64,000 bases of DNA, taken from the NCBI RefSeq assembly GCF_039839785.1, contig NZ_JBDOQT010000001.1, positions 2,480,001 to 2,544,000 on the forward strand, read 5' to 3'. The notes under the pieces are model-generated. The model ran no database searches, was not told where the DNA came from, and worked only from the letters and a program-made list of their open reading frames with translations. The first letter of the stretch is position 1, and each line of letters begins with the position of its first letter. The position numbers were made by a program, and so were the translations under genes. This stretch comes from Pelagibius sp. CAU 1746. GTDB lineage: Bacteria; Pseudomonadota; Alphaproteobacteria; Kiloniellales; Kiloniellaceae. Of this stretch, positions 11,278 to 20,111 are shown in pieces.

Positions 11278-12494
11278 TGGCGGCTGAAGTCCTCAGCTCC
11301 GAACCGCTTCCACTTGCGGAGGTCACGCCGGTCGCCGGCGCGCAGCTGCGCCAGCGCATGGCGTCCTTCCTCAGTATTCTCCGCGACAACGGCTTTTTGG
11401 TCGGCCTGGAGGAAACCCAGGACTGCCTGCGCTTCGCTTCGGCGGCGGATATCGGCCGTCCTGCCGTTCTGCGCAGCGGCCTGCGCAGCATTGCCTGCAC
11501 CCGCCAGGCGGACTGGGACCGCTTCGACGAGATCTTCGACGCCTATTGGCTCAAGCGCGGCATGAAGGGCGTGCTGCGTGTCGCAGGGACGCCGCCCAAG
11601 GGCCGGGGCGCGCGCAAGCTGTCGGAAGCGGGCGCGCCCGGCGGCAGCCTGGGGACGCCGGAGCAGACCTCGCGCGAGGGCGACGAGGCGGTCGGCAATC
11701 CCGCCGACCGGCAGGGCCGGCGCGAAGGGGCCTCGGCCTCGGAGGCCTTGGCGGAGGCCGACTTCCGCCACCTGATGACGGCGGACGAACTGCAGCGGGT
11801 CCACGAACTGGCCGACCGGCTGGCGCGGCGCATGCGCCACCGCCTCAGCCGCCGCGAGCGGCAGCGCCGGCGCGGCCGGCGGCTGGACCTGCGGCGCACC
11901 ATCCACCGCAGCATCGGTCGTGGCGGCCTGCCCATCGACCTTGCCTGGCGCAGGCGGCGCTACAAGCCGCTGCGCCTCGTGGTGGTGCTCGACGCCTCCG
12001 GCTCCATGAGCCAGTACAGCACCTTCTTCCTGCGTTTCATCCACGGCGTGCTGGACCGCTTCAACGAGGCCGAGGCCTTTGTCTTCCACACCCGGCTGAT
12101 CCATGTTTCTCCCGCCTTGAAGGAGCGCAACGCGACCAAGGCCGTGGAGCGGCTGTCGCTCATCGCCCAGGGCTGGTCCGGCGGCACCAAGATCGGCGAG
12201 AGCCTGGCGGCCTTCAACCGCCACCACGCCGCGCGCGTCGTACACGGGCGGACCGTCGTGATGATCGTCAGCGATGGCTACGATACCGGAACGCCGGACG
12301 TCCTGGGCCGCGAAATGGCGGCCCTGCGCCGGCGCAGCAAGCGCATCGTCTGGCTGAATCCGATGATCGGATGGGAAGGTTATGAGCCGACCGCCGGGGG
12401 TATGCAGGCGGCATTGCCTTACGTCGACCTTTTCGCTCCGGCGCACAACCTGAAGAGTCTCGAGGCGTTGGCGCCTTTCCTGGAGCAGGTGTGA
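11277..12494 (+). CDS. coxE: VWA-domain partner of CoxD
   Basis: A 405-aa CoxE family protein with a C-terminal von Willebrand A domain (about residues 230-400). The MIDAS metal site is LDASGSMSQYS, with downstream GGTKIGES and MIVSDGYDTG supplying the remaining ligands. The N-terminal part is helical, and an Arg-rich stretch (about 185-215) precedes the VWA fold. MoxR ATPases work with VWA partners, so CoxD-CoxE should form one maturation machine. I chose ATG 11277, which overlaps the coxD stop, over upstream in-frame codons that lie inside coxD. Confidence 0.94.
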   Translation: MAAEVLSSEPLPLAEVTPVAGAQLRQRMASFLSILRDNGFLVGLEETQDCLRFASAADIGRPAVLRSGLRSIACTRQADWDRFDEIFDAYWLKRGMKGVLRVAGTPPKGRGARKLSEAGAPGGSLGTPEQTSREGDEAVGNPADRQGRREGASASEALAEADFRHLMTADELQRVHELADRLARRMRHRLSRRERQRRRGRRLDLRRTIHRSIGRGGLPIDLAWRRRRYKPLRLVVVLDASGSMSQYSTFFLRFIHGVLDRFNEAEAFVFHTRLIHVSPALKERNATKAVERLSLIAQGWSGGTKIGESLAAFNRHHAARVVHGRTVVMIVSDGYDTGTPDVLGREMAALRRRSKRIVWLNPMIGWEGYEPTAGGMQAALPYVDLFAPAHNLKSLEALAPFLEQV

Positions 12495-12496
12495 CC

Positions 12497-13354
12497 ATGA
12501 GCGGCGACTACGGAGATCTGTTGGACCTGATGGCGCAGCTACGTGGCGCGGCGCGGCCTTACGCGCTGGCGACGGTGGTGCGCACGGTGGCCGCCACCTC
12601 GGCCAAGGCCGGAGCCAAGGCAGTGGTCACCGCTGACGGTGAGATCCATGGCTGGATCGGCGGCGGCTGCGCACGCGGCGCTGTGCGCCGCGCGGCTTTG
12701 CAGGCAATGAAAGACGGCGAGGCGCTTCTCATCTCCGTGCAGCCGCAGGAAGCCCTGGACGCCGGTGGCGTGGCCGCTGGGGAGTCGAGGGGCGGGGTGG
12801 AGTTCCACCGCAGCGCCTGCCCCAGCGGCGGCAGCCTGGACATCTTTGTCGAGCCCATGCTGCCGCGCCCCGTTCTGGTGGTTTGCGGCGCCTCGCCGGT
12901 GGCCTGCGCCATCGCCGAGCTTGCCGGACGCAGTGGCTTTGCTGTCACCGTGGCGGCGCTCGCGGAGGATCTGGACAGTCTGCCGGAGGCAGAACGGCGC
13001 ATCACCGGCTTCGAGCTGCCGCCCGAGGCGGCTGGAGAGCGCTTCATCGTGGTGGCGACCCAAGGCAAGCGCGATGCCGTGGCGTTGCGCGCGGCACTTT
13101 CGACAGAGACGCCCTACGTCGCCTTCGTCGGCAGCCGGCGCAAGGCGGCGGCCTTGCTGGGCAAGCTACGGGTCGAGGGGCTGGCGGCGGACAAGGCGGC
13201 GCGCCTGCGCTCGCCTGCCGGCCTCGACATCGGCGCCATCACGCCCGAGGAGATCGCCTTGTCGATTGTCGCCGAGGTGGTGGAGCTGCGCCGCCGCGGC
13301 CGCCGGGAACATGGACAGGCGAATGACGCCGGCGGCAATCACGATGCCGCGTGA
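12497..13354 (+). CDS. coxF: XdhC/CoxI-family protein for molybdenum cofactor insertion
   Basis: A 285-aa XdhC/CoxF family protein. The N-terminal XdhC_CoxI domain shows ATVVRTVAATSAKAGAKAVV and GWIGGGCARGAVRRAAL. The C-terminal Rossmann-like domain has VVCGASPVACAIAELAG and ends with TPEEIALSIVAEVVELRR. XdhC proteins bind and protect the sulfurated molybdenum cofactor and hand it to xanthine dehydrogenase family enzymes; the same job for CoxL is inferred. ATG 12497 lies 2 bp after the coxE stop. An in-frame GTG two codons earlier overlaps coxE and is a weaker choice. Confidence 0.92.
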   Translation: MSGDYGDLLDLMAQLRGAARPYALATVVRTVAATSAKAGAKAVVTADGEIHGWIGGGCARGAVRRAALQAMKDGEALLISVQPQEALDAGGVAAGESRGGVEFHRSACPSGGSLDIFVEPMLPRPVLVVCGASPVACAIAELAGRSGFAVTVAALAEDLDSLPEAERRITGFELPPEAAGERFIVVATQGKRDAVALRAALSTETPYVAFVGSRRKAAALLGKLRVEGLAADKAARLRSPAGLDIGAITPEEIALSIVAEVVELRRRGRREHGQANDAGGNHDAA

Positions 13355-13451
13355 TGCTATCAGAGGCCTGTGAGGCGCGGCCATGTGCATCTGCCATGTG
13401 CTGCCGTCGCAGGCTTTTCTTGAGACAAGAGACTTTGGAGTTGAACCGACT

Positions 13452-14057
13452 ATGGACATGACCGGCAGCGAACGCATCGCCGCACCGCGCGAGAAGGTCT
13501 ACGCGGCCCTCAACGATCCGGAAATCCTGAAAGCTTCGATCCCCGGCTGCGAATCGATCGAGAAGCTTTCGGACTGCGAGATGACGGCGACGGTGGTCAC
13601 CAAGGTCGGGCCGGTGAAGGCCAGGTTCCAGGGCGCGGTCACGCTGTCGGACCTGGACCCGCCCAACGGCTACACCATCACCGGCGAAGGCAAAGGCGGG
13701 CCCGCCGGCTTTGCCAAGGGCGGGGCCAAGGTGCGTCTGGAAGAGGACGGCGAGGCGACGGTGCTGCACTACGAGGTGAAGGCCGATGTCGGCGGCAAGC
13801 TGGCGCAGCTCGGTTCACGCCTTGTCGACGGCACGGCGAAGAAGCTCTCCGGCGAGTTCTTTTCCCGCTTTGCCGGGATCGTCGCCGCCCCGGCGGCGGC
13901 GCCCGCCGCGGAACCGGCGGCCGCCGAGGCGGCTCTCGCGGCGGCCCGGGAGTTCCCGGGCGCGGCGGCGCGCGGCGCGGGCGGGTCGCGGCTGTGGATC
14001 TGGGGCCTGGCGGCGTTGGTCCTGCTACTCGGTGCCTATATCCTCTTCACTTCATAA
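13452..14057 (+). CDS. coxG: CoxG membrane-anchor protein (SRPBCC fold)
   Basis: A 201-aa protein. Residues of about 1-145 form an SRPBCC/CoxG ligand-binding fold (MTGSERIAAPREKVYAALNDPEIL...SIPGCES). An Ala/Pro-rich linker leads to one C-terminal membrane helix (about 178-198). CoxG is reported to tether the CO dehydrogenase to the membrane and to bind quinone for electron transfer; the C-terminal tail anchor here fits that. The start is ATG 13452, with GGAG upstream; an in-frame ATG 69 bp earlier adds a Cys-containing leader not typical of the family. It closes the canonical cox gene set. Confidence 0.93.
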   Translation: MDMTGSERIAAPREKVYAALNDPEILKASIPGCESIEKLSDCEMTATVVTKVGPVKARFQGAVTLSDLDPPNGYTITGEGKGGPAGFAKGGAKVRLEEDGEATVLHYEVKADVGGKLAQLGSRLVDGTAKKLSGEFFSRFAGIVAAPAAAPAAEPAAAEAALAAAREFPGAAARGAGGSRLWIWGLAALVLLLGAYILFTS

Positions 14058-14166
14058 TTCAACGAAATCGATATATTGCGGTCGAATTGAACCCTCGGCC
14101 GGGGCTGGCCGACTAACCCTCCGTAATCCGCCGTTTCGATGGAAGGGCCAGTGGGAGGGCCGTACG

Positions 14167-14901
14167 ATGGCAGAGGGTTTACTGGCGCGACTCTATGCGC
14201 TGCGCGCACTCGCGGTCTTTGCCGGCGCAGCGCTTGTTCTCGTTTCCTTGGCCAGCGGCGCCTGGGCGGAGGAGGCCCGGGCCGGCGACGGTGCCGTCCA
14301 GCCTGCCGGTGTCGCGGGCTCCAGCGGCCTGAAGCTCTCCCAGGAAAAGATCAGCCGCGAGATCGACGGCTGGCTGAACGTCATCGTCGACGAGGAGGGG
14401 CGCGTGACCCGCGTCCTGTCCGAGGGGCTGGTCTGGCGCCTGGAGATCAGCAGCCTCCGGCGTCTGGATCCGCAGAGCTATATCTTCTCCGTGCGCCCCG
14501 CCGGGATGGCGGCAGCGGATCAACCCTGCGGGCCGGGCGAAATCTGCCCCGCCGGCTATTCGGTGGCCGGCAGCAGCCGTTCGGTGGTCCTGGAGCCGCT
14601 GCGCGAGATGAAAGGCGCCGCCGGCCAGACCGTCTATCGCCAGACCGCGAAAGTGGCGCTGCCTTTCGGTCTGAGCTGGGTCGAGTTCTACGACGACTTC
14701 CAGATCGCGGTGGCCGCGGCCTGCCGTGATGCCCTCCTGGCCGAACGGGGCAGGGGGCGCAGTCTCGCCGGGCTGCGCGACGGCTACCTGGACCCGGAAT
14801 TGACTTTCCCCCTGAAGGCCGCAGTCTTTACCGACGGGCGAATCGCCGAAACCGACCTGGCGGTTCATCTGCGGTGCTGGGGCAAGGGCTTGACGCGCTG
14901 A
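14167..14901 (+). CDS. secreted protein of unknown function next to cox genes
   Basis: I do not recognise this 244-aa protein. It starts with a clear signal peptide (hydrophobic core about residues 14-33, cleavage near ASGAWA|EE). The mature part has no membrane helix and has four Cys (PCGPGEIC, AAACRD, LRCWGKG) that could form two disulfides. It should be periplasmic. It lies 109 bp after coxG in the same direction, and 60 bp before the paired membrane proteins. The ATG is chosen because the upstream open frame overlaps coxG and lacks coding character, and GGAGGG precedes it. Confidence 0.75.
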   Translation: MAEGLLARLYALRALAVFAGAALVLVSLASGAWAEEARAGDGAVQPAGVAGSSGLKLSQEKISREIDGWLNVIVDEEGRVTRVLSEGLVWRLEISSLRRLDPQSYIFSVRPAGMAAADQPCGPGEICPAGYSVAGSSRSVVLEPLREMKGAAGQTVYRQTAKVALPFGLSWVEFYDDFQIAVAAACRDALLAERGRGRSLAGLRDGYLDPELTFPLKAAVFTDGRIAETDLAVHLRCWGKGLTR

Positions 14902-14961
14902 CACCCCAAGAACAAGGCTGCCTGGGCGGCGGTGCCGTCCCCCTAATGAAGGACCGATCTG

Positions 14962-15513
14962 ATGGTGCCCGCCTGGACTGTGACCCTCTCCTATATCGGC
15001 TATGCCGCCATGCTGGCGCTCGGCGCCATCTGCTGGCTATTGGTGCTCTTCGAGCACGTCGTTTACGGCCGCGTCGAGGCCGGCGAACTCGACCGGGGTT
15101 GGCTCGATTTCGCCCATTTTCTGATGCGCAATCTGCATTTCGCCCTGTGGACCGGCCTCGCCCTGGCTGTCGCGGCCTTCGTTCTTGCCGCCTTGCCGGC
15201 CAGCGACACGACACCGGCGGTATCTTCGCACAAGGCCTATCAGATGAAGTTCGGCGCCTTCGCTCTTTGCTTCCTGGGCCTGATTTCCCTGGCCCAGGTG
15301 CGCATGGGCGCCTTCGACGCCGACATCGCTTCCGTCGCCGTCTTCGCCTGGGCGCTGTGGGCAGTCTTCAGTGGCTGGCGCGCCTTCGTCGGGCCGGTGG
15401 CGGTGACGGGCCCCGCCGGCTGGTGGGTCTTGGCCATCGTTGACGGCCTTGCCGTCCTGGTCTTCGCCGGCCTGGCCATCCTCATCAAGATCCAGGGCTT
15501 CCGGATGTTCTGA
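14962..15513 (+). CDS. small integral membrane protein, paralogue 1
   Basis: A 183-aa protein with about five membrane helices (near residues 8-30, 57-78, 91-113, 116-140 and 152-178). It is a tandem paralogue of the next gene: same length, and aligned motifs YGRVEAGELDRGWLDFAHFL and WALWAVFSGWRAFVGPVAV. The loop after helix 1 carries conserved Asp, Trp and His. No known family comes to mind. The position after coxG hints at a role in the CO-oxidation membrane module, but this is only context. Confidence 0.8.
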   Translation: MVPAWTVTLSYIGYAAMLALGAICWLLVLFEHVVYGRVEAGELDRGWLDFAHFLMRNLHFALWTGLALAVAAFVLAALPASDTTPAVSSHKAYQMKFGAFALCFLGLISLAQVRMGAFDADIASVAVFAWALWAVFSGWRAFVGPVAVTGPAGWWVLAIVDGLAVLVFAGLAILIKIQGFRMF

Positions 15514-15553
15514 TCCGCCGCTCTGCTCCCGAGAAAAGGAAAGCAGCCTGCCG

Positions 15554-16105
15554 ATGTCGACACCTTGGACCTTGATCTACGCCTATCTGGCCTATGGCCT
15601 TGCCGTTCTGCTCGCGGTCGTGAGTTGGCTGGGCGGCCGGCTACAGGGCGCGCTCTACGGCCGCGCCGGCGACGGGCGGCTGGACGAGATCTGGCTGGAG
15701 CTGGCGCACTGGCTGGCGCAGTATCTGCGCTTCTTCACCATCGCCGGCGGCGTTCTGACGCTTTGCGGCCTGATTTTGGCTGCGCTGTCCTCGGGTGAGC
15801 CCGCGGAAGTCACCGCCTCTCATAGAGGTTATCTGCTGCGCTTCGCAGCGATCGCGTTTGCCGCGCTCTGCCTCGGTTATGTCGGACAAGGGGATCTGAG
15901 CAAGTATTACCTCGATCTCGCCGCGGCCGTTCTCTGCGGCTGGGCGCTGTGGGTGATCGTTGCCGGGGCGCGGGCGTTGGCTGGCGGCGCCGCCGTCGCC
16001 GGGCCGGCCTTGTGGTGGCTGGGGCTGGTCGTCGTCCTGCTGCTTTTCGTCCGGCTGGTCGTGTTGCTGTTCTTCGTCAGTCCCGACAATCCGAACCAGT
16101 TCTAG
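15554..16105 (+). CDS. small integral membrane protein, paralogue 2
   Basis: A 183-aa protein with the same length and helix plan as the gene before it. Shared motifs are YGRAGDGRLDEIWLELAHWL after helix 1 and WALWVIVAGARALAGGAAVAGP late in the protein. The C-terminus is a strongly hydrophobic helix ending in a Phe/Pro/Asn-rich tail. The start is ATG 15554, preceded by AAAGGAAAG; the longer open frame overlaps the previous gene. The two copies are well diverged, so the duplication is old and they may form a heterodimer. Function unknown. Confidence 0.8.
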   Translation: MSTPWTLIYAYLAYGLAVLLAVVSWLGGRLQGALYGRAGDGRLDEIWLELAHWLAQYLRFFTIAGGVLTLCGLILAALSSGEPAEVTASHRGYLLRFAAIAFAALCLGYVGQGDLSKYYLDLAAAVLCGWALWVIVAGARALAGGAAVAGPALWWLGLVVVLLLFVRLVVLLFFVSPDNPNQF

Positions 16106-16316
16106 AGCCCGTGAAAGCGGGGGTGCGGGCGTCCGCAGGGCACCAATGGGTCACGCCCGTGCCCGAGTGGACCGTCGAAACGCACGGATATCGCGCGGAA
16201 TGCAGGCTTGCAGAGGGAGGGCTCCTGCTGCACGGTAGAGCCACACCACGAAAAGCAGGCGCGGCGGGACATGAAAGTCCTGTCAGGGCCAGGGAGCCAC
16301 GGAAGGAATCCGCTTG

Positions 16317-16997
16317 GTGGCCAAGGGGGAATCCCAGCAGCGTTCGAAGCCGCGCAGCGGTAAGACCAGGCCGGCCGCGCGGCAGAGCGGGCGGACAACC
16401 GACTCGACCGCGCCCCAGGCTTCGGAGAGCCAGAGTATCGAGGAGGCCATCGGCGCCCAGGTGCGCGAGCTGCGTAAGCTGCAGGATATGACGGTGGCGG
16501 AGCTGGCGAGCCAGGCGGGTCTGTCGGCGGGCATGCTTTCAAAGGTCGAGAACGGTGGCATCTCGCCGTCCCTGGCGACACTGCAAAGCTTGGCGCAGGC
16601 GCTCAACGTACCGATGACGACCTTCTTTTCGGCTTTCGAGGAAAAGCGCGACGCCTATCACGTGCGTGCCGACGAAGGCTTGTCGATCGAGCGGCGCGGC
16701 ACCAAAGTCGGCCATCAATATCAGCTGCTCGGCTCTTCGCTGGGCGGTGACGTCGCCTGCGAACCCTATCTCGTCACCATCACCGAGGACGCGGAGGCCT
16801 ATCCGAGCTTTCGTCACGAAGGCCAGGAGTTCATTTACTTGCTCGAAGGCGAAGTGGGATACCGACACGGCGAGAAGATCTACTCCCTGACGCCGGGCGA
16901 TTCGCTGTTTTTCGATGCGCGGGCGCCGCATGGCCCGGAGGAGCTTCGCCGTCTGCCGCTGCGCTTTCTTTCGATTATCGTCTTCTCGCGCGAGTAG
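16317..16997 (+). CDS. XRE-cupin transcriptional regulator
   Basis: A 226-aa regulator. After a basic disordered leader (about 1-40) comes a Cro/C1 HTH (about 45-100; LRKLQDMTVAELASQAGLS and GMLSKVENG) and a C-terminal cupin_2 domain (about 140-222; HEGQEFIYLLEGEV, LTPGDSLFFDARAPHG). This fold controls uptake or catabolic genes in response to small molecules or carboxylates bound in the cupin. It is separated from both neighbours by over 100 bp and could act on the thi or cox side; the sequence does not decide. GTG 16317 is chosen, with GGAAGGA about 9 bp upstream; a TTG sits one codon earlier. Confidence 0.85.
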   Translation: MAKGESQQRSKPRSGKTRPAARQSGRTTDSTAPQASESQSIEEAIGAQVRELRKLQDMTVAELASQAGLSAGMLSKVENGGISPSLATLQSLAQALNVPMTTFFSAFEEKRDAYHVRADEGLSIERRGTKVGHQYQLLGSSLGGDVACEPYLVTITEDAEAYPSFRHEGQEFIYLLEGEVGYRHGEKIYSLTPGDSLFFDARAPHGPEELRRLPLRFLSIIVFSRE

Positions 16998-17098
16998 GCG
17001 CCTGCAGTCGGGCGGCGCTGGCCGCGCCTCTTCGATCCGTCACGCTGATTGTCGCCGGCCCGCCGGACCGGGCTTTTCGCACCTGGCGCTTTGCACGC

Positions 17099-17126
17099 TT
17101 GAAACTTCTTCGATGAATTGTTATCT
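17099..17126 (+). promoter_or_regulatory. probable promoter of the thi operon
   Basis: TTGAAA (17099-17104) and TTATCT (17121-17126) are separated by 16 bp. Transcription would begin a few bases before the riboswitch, as expected for a leader RNA. A TTGCAC at 17091 is an alternative -35. Confidence 0.5.
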
Positions 17127-17133
17127 CCTGACT

Positions 17134-17221
17134 CACCGTTGGGGTGCTCGCAAGGGCTGAGAGGCGCAGGTCGCCAACCCAAGGAACCTGATCCGGGTAA
17201 TGCCGGCGAAGGGAACGGGTC
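17134..17221 (+). promoter_or_regulatory. TPP (THI-box) riboswitch
   Basis: The conserved THI-box blocks are in order: TTGGGGTGCTC, GGGCTGAGAGG, and then AACCTGATCCGGGTAATGCC followed by GGCGAAGGGAA. These form the P1-P5 fold that binds thiamin pyrophosphate. No terminator with a T run follows. A short CCTTC (17257-17261) can pair with GAAGG in the ribosome site before thiD, so control by hiding the ribosome site is likely. High TPP should lower expression of all downstream thi genes. Confidence 0.96.
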
Positions 17222-17287
17222 ACGACATTTCCAGAAATAAGCCTGATCCGCTTTTCCCTTCTCCGGCCCGCGAGGAAGGAGAGCAAG

Positions 17288-18118
17288 GTGGCGAAAATCA
17301 GCGCGCGGAACGGCGAAAGCATTCCGATCGCCTTGACCGTGGCTGGCTCCGACAGCGGAGGCGGCGCCGGGATACAGGCCGATCTCAAGACATTTTCCGC
17401 TCTCGGCGTCTACGGCGCCAGCGCGATCACCGCGGTGACTGCGCAGAACACCCGCGCGGTCACGGCCGTGCATCCCCTCCCTGAAGATATCGTCGCCGCT
17501 CAGATCGACACGGTCTTCGACGACCTGCCGGTGAAGGCCGTGAAGGTCGGCATGCTGGGCGGACCGCCGGTCATCGAAAGCGTGGCCACCGGCCTGCGCG
17601 GCCGTGGCGCGCCCCTGGTGATCGATCCGGTCATGGTGGCGAAGTCGGGCGATGCCCTGCTGCCGGACTCGGCGGTCATCGCCCTGCGCCGCGACCTGCT
17701 GCCGCTGGCCGACGTGCTGACGCCGAACCTGCCGGAGGCGGCGCGCCTGCTGGAAGGGCCGCAGGCCGAGACGGAGGTCGAAGCGGAGGCGCAGGGGCGC
17801 CGGCTGCTGGCGTTGGGCCCCAAGGCGGTGCTGATGAAGGGCGGTCACGCCAGCGGCAAGGTCTGCGTCGACCTGCTGATCATGGCCGGCGGCGAGACAC
17901 TGCGGCTGGAGGCGCCGCGGCGCGACACCCGAAATACCCACGGCACCGGCTGCACCCTGTCCTCGGCCATCGCCGCCGGCCTTGCCAAGGGCCGGGATCT
18001 GCCCGAGGCGGTGGAGGCGGCACACGCTTACCTGCAGGGCGCCATCGCGGCAGCCGATAGGCTTGACGTCGGGTCGGGGCACGGACCCGTGCACCATTTC
18101 CATGCGCTGTGGAGTTGA
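17288..18118 (+). CDS. thiD: hydroxymethylpyrimidine/phosphomethylpyrimidine kinase
   Basis: A 276-aa PfkB/ribokinase-type kinase that phosphorylates HMP and HMP-P to HMP-PP, the pyrimidine partner in thiamin synthesis. Motifs: TVAGSDSGGGAGIQADLKTF (substrate site), VIDPVMVAKSGDALL, LTPNLPEAARLL, and the anion-hole motif RNTHGTGCTLSSAIA with the catalytic Cys. Start GTG 17288 is set by the ribosome site GGAAGGAGAG. It is the first gene under the TPP riboswitch and the thiO gene starts 4 bp after its stop. Confidence 0.96.
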   Translation: MAKISARNGESIPIALTVAGSDSGGGAGIQADLKTFSALGVYGASAITAVTAQNTRAVTAVHPLPEDIVAAQIDTVFDDLPVKAVKVGMLGGPPVIESVATGLRGRGAPLVIDPVMVAKSGDALLPDSAVIALRRDLLPLADVLTPNLPEAARLLEGPQAETEVEAEAQGRRLLALGPKAVLMKGGHASGKVCVDLLIMAGGETLRLEAPRRDTRNTHGTGCTLSSAIAAGLAKGRDLPEAVEAAHAYLQGAIAAADRLDVGSGHGPVHHFHALWS

Positions 18119-18122
18119 CGCC

Positions 18123-19142
18123 ATGAAAGCGACCGTCAAAGTCACGGTTCTGGGGGCCGGCGTGGCCGGCCTCACCTGCGCCACTGAATTGCAGAAGCGC
18201 GGAGCCGCCGTGACTGTGATCGACCGTGCACCGGGCCTGGGGCCTGGATCCTGCTCCTGGTGGGCGGGCGGCATGCTCGCCCCCTGGTGCGAGGGCGAAA
18301 GCGCCGAGGAGCCGGTGGTGCGCCTGGGCGGCAGGGCGGCGGACTGGTGGCAGGAGCATGCCGGCGGCGTGGTCCGCCAGGGGACTCTCGTCGTCGCACC
18401 GGGCAGGGACACCGGGGAGCTGCGGCGTTTCGCCCGCCGCACGGAGAACTTCACCGAGATGGATGCGCAAGCCATCGCGACGTTGGAGCCGGACCTCGCC
18501 GGGCGTTTCCGCCAGGGCCTCTTCTTCGCGGGCGAGGCGCATCTCGATCCCCGCGCCGCGATCGGGTCCCTGGCCCGGAAGCTGTGCGAGGGCGGTGGCG
18601 AGCTGAGGTTTTCGACCGAGGCCGAAGACGCGCCAAGAGGCGAGGTGGTGGTCGACTGCCGGGGGCTCGCGGCGCGCGAGGTCTTGCCCGAGCTGCGCGG
18701 CGTGCGCGGCGAGATGCTGATGCTGCGCTGCCGCGAGATGGAGATGTCGCGTACGGTGCGGTTGCTGCATCCGCGAATCCCGATCTACATCGTGCCGCGC
18801 GGCGAGGGACTTTACATGGTCGGCGCGACCATGATCGAGAGCGCCTCGCGCACTGCAGTGTCGGCGCGCTCCCTCGTCGAACTTCTGAATGCCGCCTACG
18901 CGCTGCATCCCGCTTTCGGAGAAGCGGAGGTGGTCGAGATCGGCGTCGATGCACGCCCGGCTTTTCCCGACAACCTGCCGCGGGTTTGGCGCGAAGGTGA
19001 CCGTATCTTCGTTAATGGCCTCTACCGCCACGGCTTTTTGCTGGCGCCGGCCATGGCGCGGCGCGCCGCCGCCCTGGCCTATGGCGAATCCCTTAGCCCG
19101 GAGGACAAGGATGCAGATCGTCTTGAACGGCAAACCGCGTGA
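18123..19142 (+). CDS. thiO: glycine oxidase for thiazole synthesis
   Basis: A 339-aa FAD-dependent D-amino acid oxidase family protein. The Rossmann motif is VLGAGVAGLTCATELQKRG followed by VIDRAPG, and the C-terminal region shows VNGLYRHGFLLAPAMA, typical of ThiO. It oxidises glycine to iminoglycine, the donor that ThiG uses to build the thiazole ring in aerobic bacteria. The start is ATG 18123; the frame upstream lies in thiD. Its end overlaps the thiS start by 32 bp. Confidence 0.92.
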   Translation: MKATVKVTVLGAGVAGLTCATELQKRGAAVTVIDRAPGLGPGSCSWWAGGMLAPWCEGESAEEPVVRLGGRAADWWQEHAGGVVRQGTLVVAPGRDTGELRRFARRTENFTEMDAQAIATLEPDLAGRFRQGLFFAGEAHLDPRAAIGSLARKLCEGGGELRFSTEAEDAPRGEVVVDCRGLAAREVLPELRGVRGEMLMLRCREMEMSRTVRLLHPRIPIYIVPRGEGLYMVGATMIESASRTAVSARSLVELLNAAYALHPAFGEAEVVEIGVDARPAFPDNLPRVWREGDRIFVNGLYRHGFLLAPAMARRAAALAYGESLSPEDKDADRLERQTA

Positions 19143-19308
19143 GGTGAAGCGCGACCGCCTCGACCGCCTGTTGGAGGAGCTTGGCTATAGAGACGCCACG
19201 GTGGCAACGGCGGTCAACGGCAACTTCGTGGCGCGGCCGGCGCGAGCGGCGATGCGGATCGAGGATGGCGACCGGGTCGAGGTCATCGCCCCGATGCAGG
19301 GAGGTTGA
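19111..19308 (+). CDS. thiS: sulfur carrier protein ThiS
   Basis: A 65-aa ubiquitin-like sulfur carrier that ends in the required Gly-Gly (PMQGG). The C-terminus is adenylated and becomes a thiocarboxylate that gives sulfur to ThiG. The beta-grasp core MQIVLNGKPREV and DGDRVEVIAPMQGG is typical. The start overlaps the end of thiO, and AGGACAAGG lies just upstream. The activating enzyme ThiF is not in the window, so it must be coded elsewhere (MoeB may serve). Confidence 0.95.
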   Translation: MQIVLNGKPREVKRDRLDRLLEELGYRDATVATAVNGNFVARPARAAMRIEDGDRVEVIAPMQGG

Positions 19309-19311
19309 GGC

Positions 19312-20085
19312 ATGACTGATTTCTATGGCGTGGATCTGGGGAACCGGCTGCTGCTGGGTACGGCAGGCTATCCTTCACCAGCGGTTCTGGCCGAAGCGGT
19401 CGGTGTTTCCGGCGCCGAGGTGGTTACGGTGTCGCTGCGGCGTGAATCGGCGGAACGGCGCGACGGGCATGATTTCTGGAAGCTAATCCAGGGGCTTGGC
19501 GTCAAGGTTTTGCCGAACACGGCGGGCTGCCACACGGTGAAGGAGGCGGTGACGACAGCCCATATGGCGCGTGAAGTCTTCGACACCCCCTGGATCAAGC
19601 TGGAGGTGATCGGCGAGGACGACAGCCTGCAGCCGGATCTCTTCGGACTGGTCGAGGCGGCGGCGATCCTGACGGAAGAGGGGTTCCAGGTCTTTCCCTA
19701 TACCACCGAGGATCTGGTGGCCGCAGGGCGCCTGCTGGAAGCGGGCTGCGAGGTGCTGATGCCTTGGGGCGCGCCGATCGGCTCCGGTTTGGGCCTCAAC
19801 AACCTCTATGGCTTGCGCAGCCTGCGCGCGCACTTCCCCGAGGTGCCGCTGGTGGTGGATGCGGGCATCGGCCTGCCGTCCCACGCGGCGGCGGCCATGG
19901 AACTGGGCTATGACGCGGTGCTGCTCAATACCGCCGTGGCCAAGGCCGGCGATCCCGCCGCCATGGCCGCCGCCTTCGCCCAGGCCATCGCGGCAGGCCG
20001 GACCGCGCGCGCCGCCGACCCCATGGAGCCGCGCGACATGGCGGCGCCCTCGACCCCCGTTATCGGCAAGGCGTTCCTGGGATGA
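19312..20085 (+). CDS. thiG: thiazole synthase
   Basis: A 257-aa TIM-barrel enzyme that makes the thiazole phosphate from deoxyxylulose phosphate, iminoglycine and ThiS-thiocarboxylate. The Schiff-base lysine is in [10 protein letters not shown] (Lys96). Other family motifs are [61 protein letters not shown], and the C-terminal [11 protein letters not shown]. Length is normal. It starts 3 bp after the thiS stop. Confidence 0.97.
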   Translation: MTDFYGVDLGNRLLLGTAGYPSPAVLAEAVGVSGAEVVTVSLRRESAERRDGHDFWKLIQGLGVKVLPNTAGCHTVKEAVTTAHMAREVFDTPWIKLEVIGEDDSLQPDLFGLVEAAAILTEEGFQVFPYTTEDLVAAGRLLEAGCEVLMPWGAPIGSGLGLNNLYGLRSLRAHFPEVPLVVDAGIGLPSHAAAAMELGYDAVLLNTAVAKAGDPAAMAAAFAQAIAAGRTARAADPMEPRDMAAPSTPVIGKAFLG

Positions 20086-20111
20086 AGGCTTTGGCAGTGA
20101 CCGTGCTAACG

